Part shown: in pieces, positions 39,950 to 40,037 of the stretch
Layout: each line of letters opens with the position of its first letter
How positions within the stretch are numbered: position 1 is the first letter of the stretch
Assembly (NCBI GenBank): GCA_003209655.1
Contig: QCPW01000008.1
Location: forward strand, 1 to 40,037
Reading direction: 5' to 3'
Source: Prochlorococcus sp. AG-442-M23
GTDB lineage: Bacteria > Cyanobacteriota > Cyanobacteriia > PCC-6307 > Cyanobiaceae
DNA: 40,037 nt
Translations under genes and position numbers: made by a program
Notes under the pieces: model-generated
The model's database searches: none
What the model saw: the letters and a program-made list of their open reading frames with translations, nothing else
What the model was told of the DNA's origin: nothing

Positions 39950-40037
39950 TTATTAAATATTACTTTTAATTTTAATTCTATATTTATTAGTTGATCTTTA
40001 ATATAACAACTGTTTAATTTTTTATTTTTATCTAAAG

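Overview
The window looks like core chromosome of a high-light-adapted Prochlorococcus, or a very close picocyanobacterial relative. The DNA is strongly AT-rich and very compact: no gene-free stretch reaches 300 bp, and the largest is about 259 bp, upstream of chlI. It encodes Mg-chelatase ChlI, cytochrome b6f subunit PetG, cytochrome cM, ferredoxin-NADP reductase, lycopene beta-cyclase, GGPP synthase and the clock kinase SasA. The small RNA Yfr1 sits in its typical place between guaB and trxA. I see no insertion sequence, prophage, CRISPR array or integrase, and the one tRNA has no signs of integration beside it.

Layout. 1-3.7 kb: the 3' end of an alpha/beta hydrolase gene, converging on a minus-strand pair encoding a peptide-type ABC permease and a substrate-binding lipoprotein, then a small conserved ORF. 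3.8-7.7 kb: minus-strand run chlI-ruvC-5-formyl-THF cyclo-ligase-sufE-hom. 8.0-9.3 kb: SpoU-type RNA methyltransferase and cytM, divergent from petG. 9.3-12.2 kb: minus-strand guaB3, Yfr1, trxA, hisH, rsmD. 12.4-16.2 kb: gyrA and crtL-b on plus. 16.2-20.2 kb: GH57 branching enzyme (minus), leuA and a small membrane protein (plus). 20.2-24.1 kb: 7TM-HD phosphohydrolase (minus), then folD, crtE and a divergent-PAP2 protein (plus). 24.1-29.5 kb: minus-strand petH-zwf-opcA-cobB. 29.7-33.6 kb: SRPBCC protein, tRNA-Glu(UUC), sasA, two genes of unknown function, and prs. 33.9-40 kb: malQ, a RodZ-like HTH membrane protein, a UbiB-family kinase, an Orn/Lys/Arg decarboxylase and cdsA.

The genes work in a few recognisable modules: night-time carbon use (zwf, opcA, malQ, GH57 branching enzyme), photosynthetic electron transfer and pigments (petH, petG, cytM, chlI, crtL-b, crtE), one-carbon and nucleotide metabolism (folD, cyclo-ligase, guaB3, prs), amino acid synthesis (hom, leuA, hisH) and regulation (sasA, Yfr1, HD protein). 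Several genes use GTG or TTG starts, and all eight convergent junctions are overlapping or separated by less than 25 bp.

I did not find a convincing new multi-gene system. The best leads are a ferredoxin-NADP reductase whose N-terminus is a membrane anchor instead of a phycobilisome-binding domain; two mutually exclusive hairpins just after leuA; 12-bp direct repeats with a 25-bp period before trxA and at the petH stop; a short RodZ-like protein; and an orphan, possibly lipocalin-like protein divergent from sasA.
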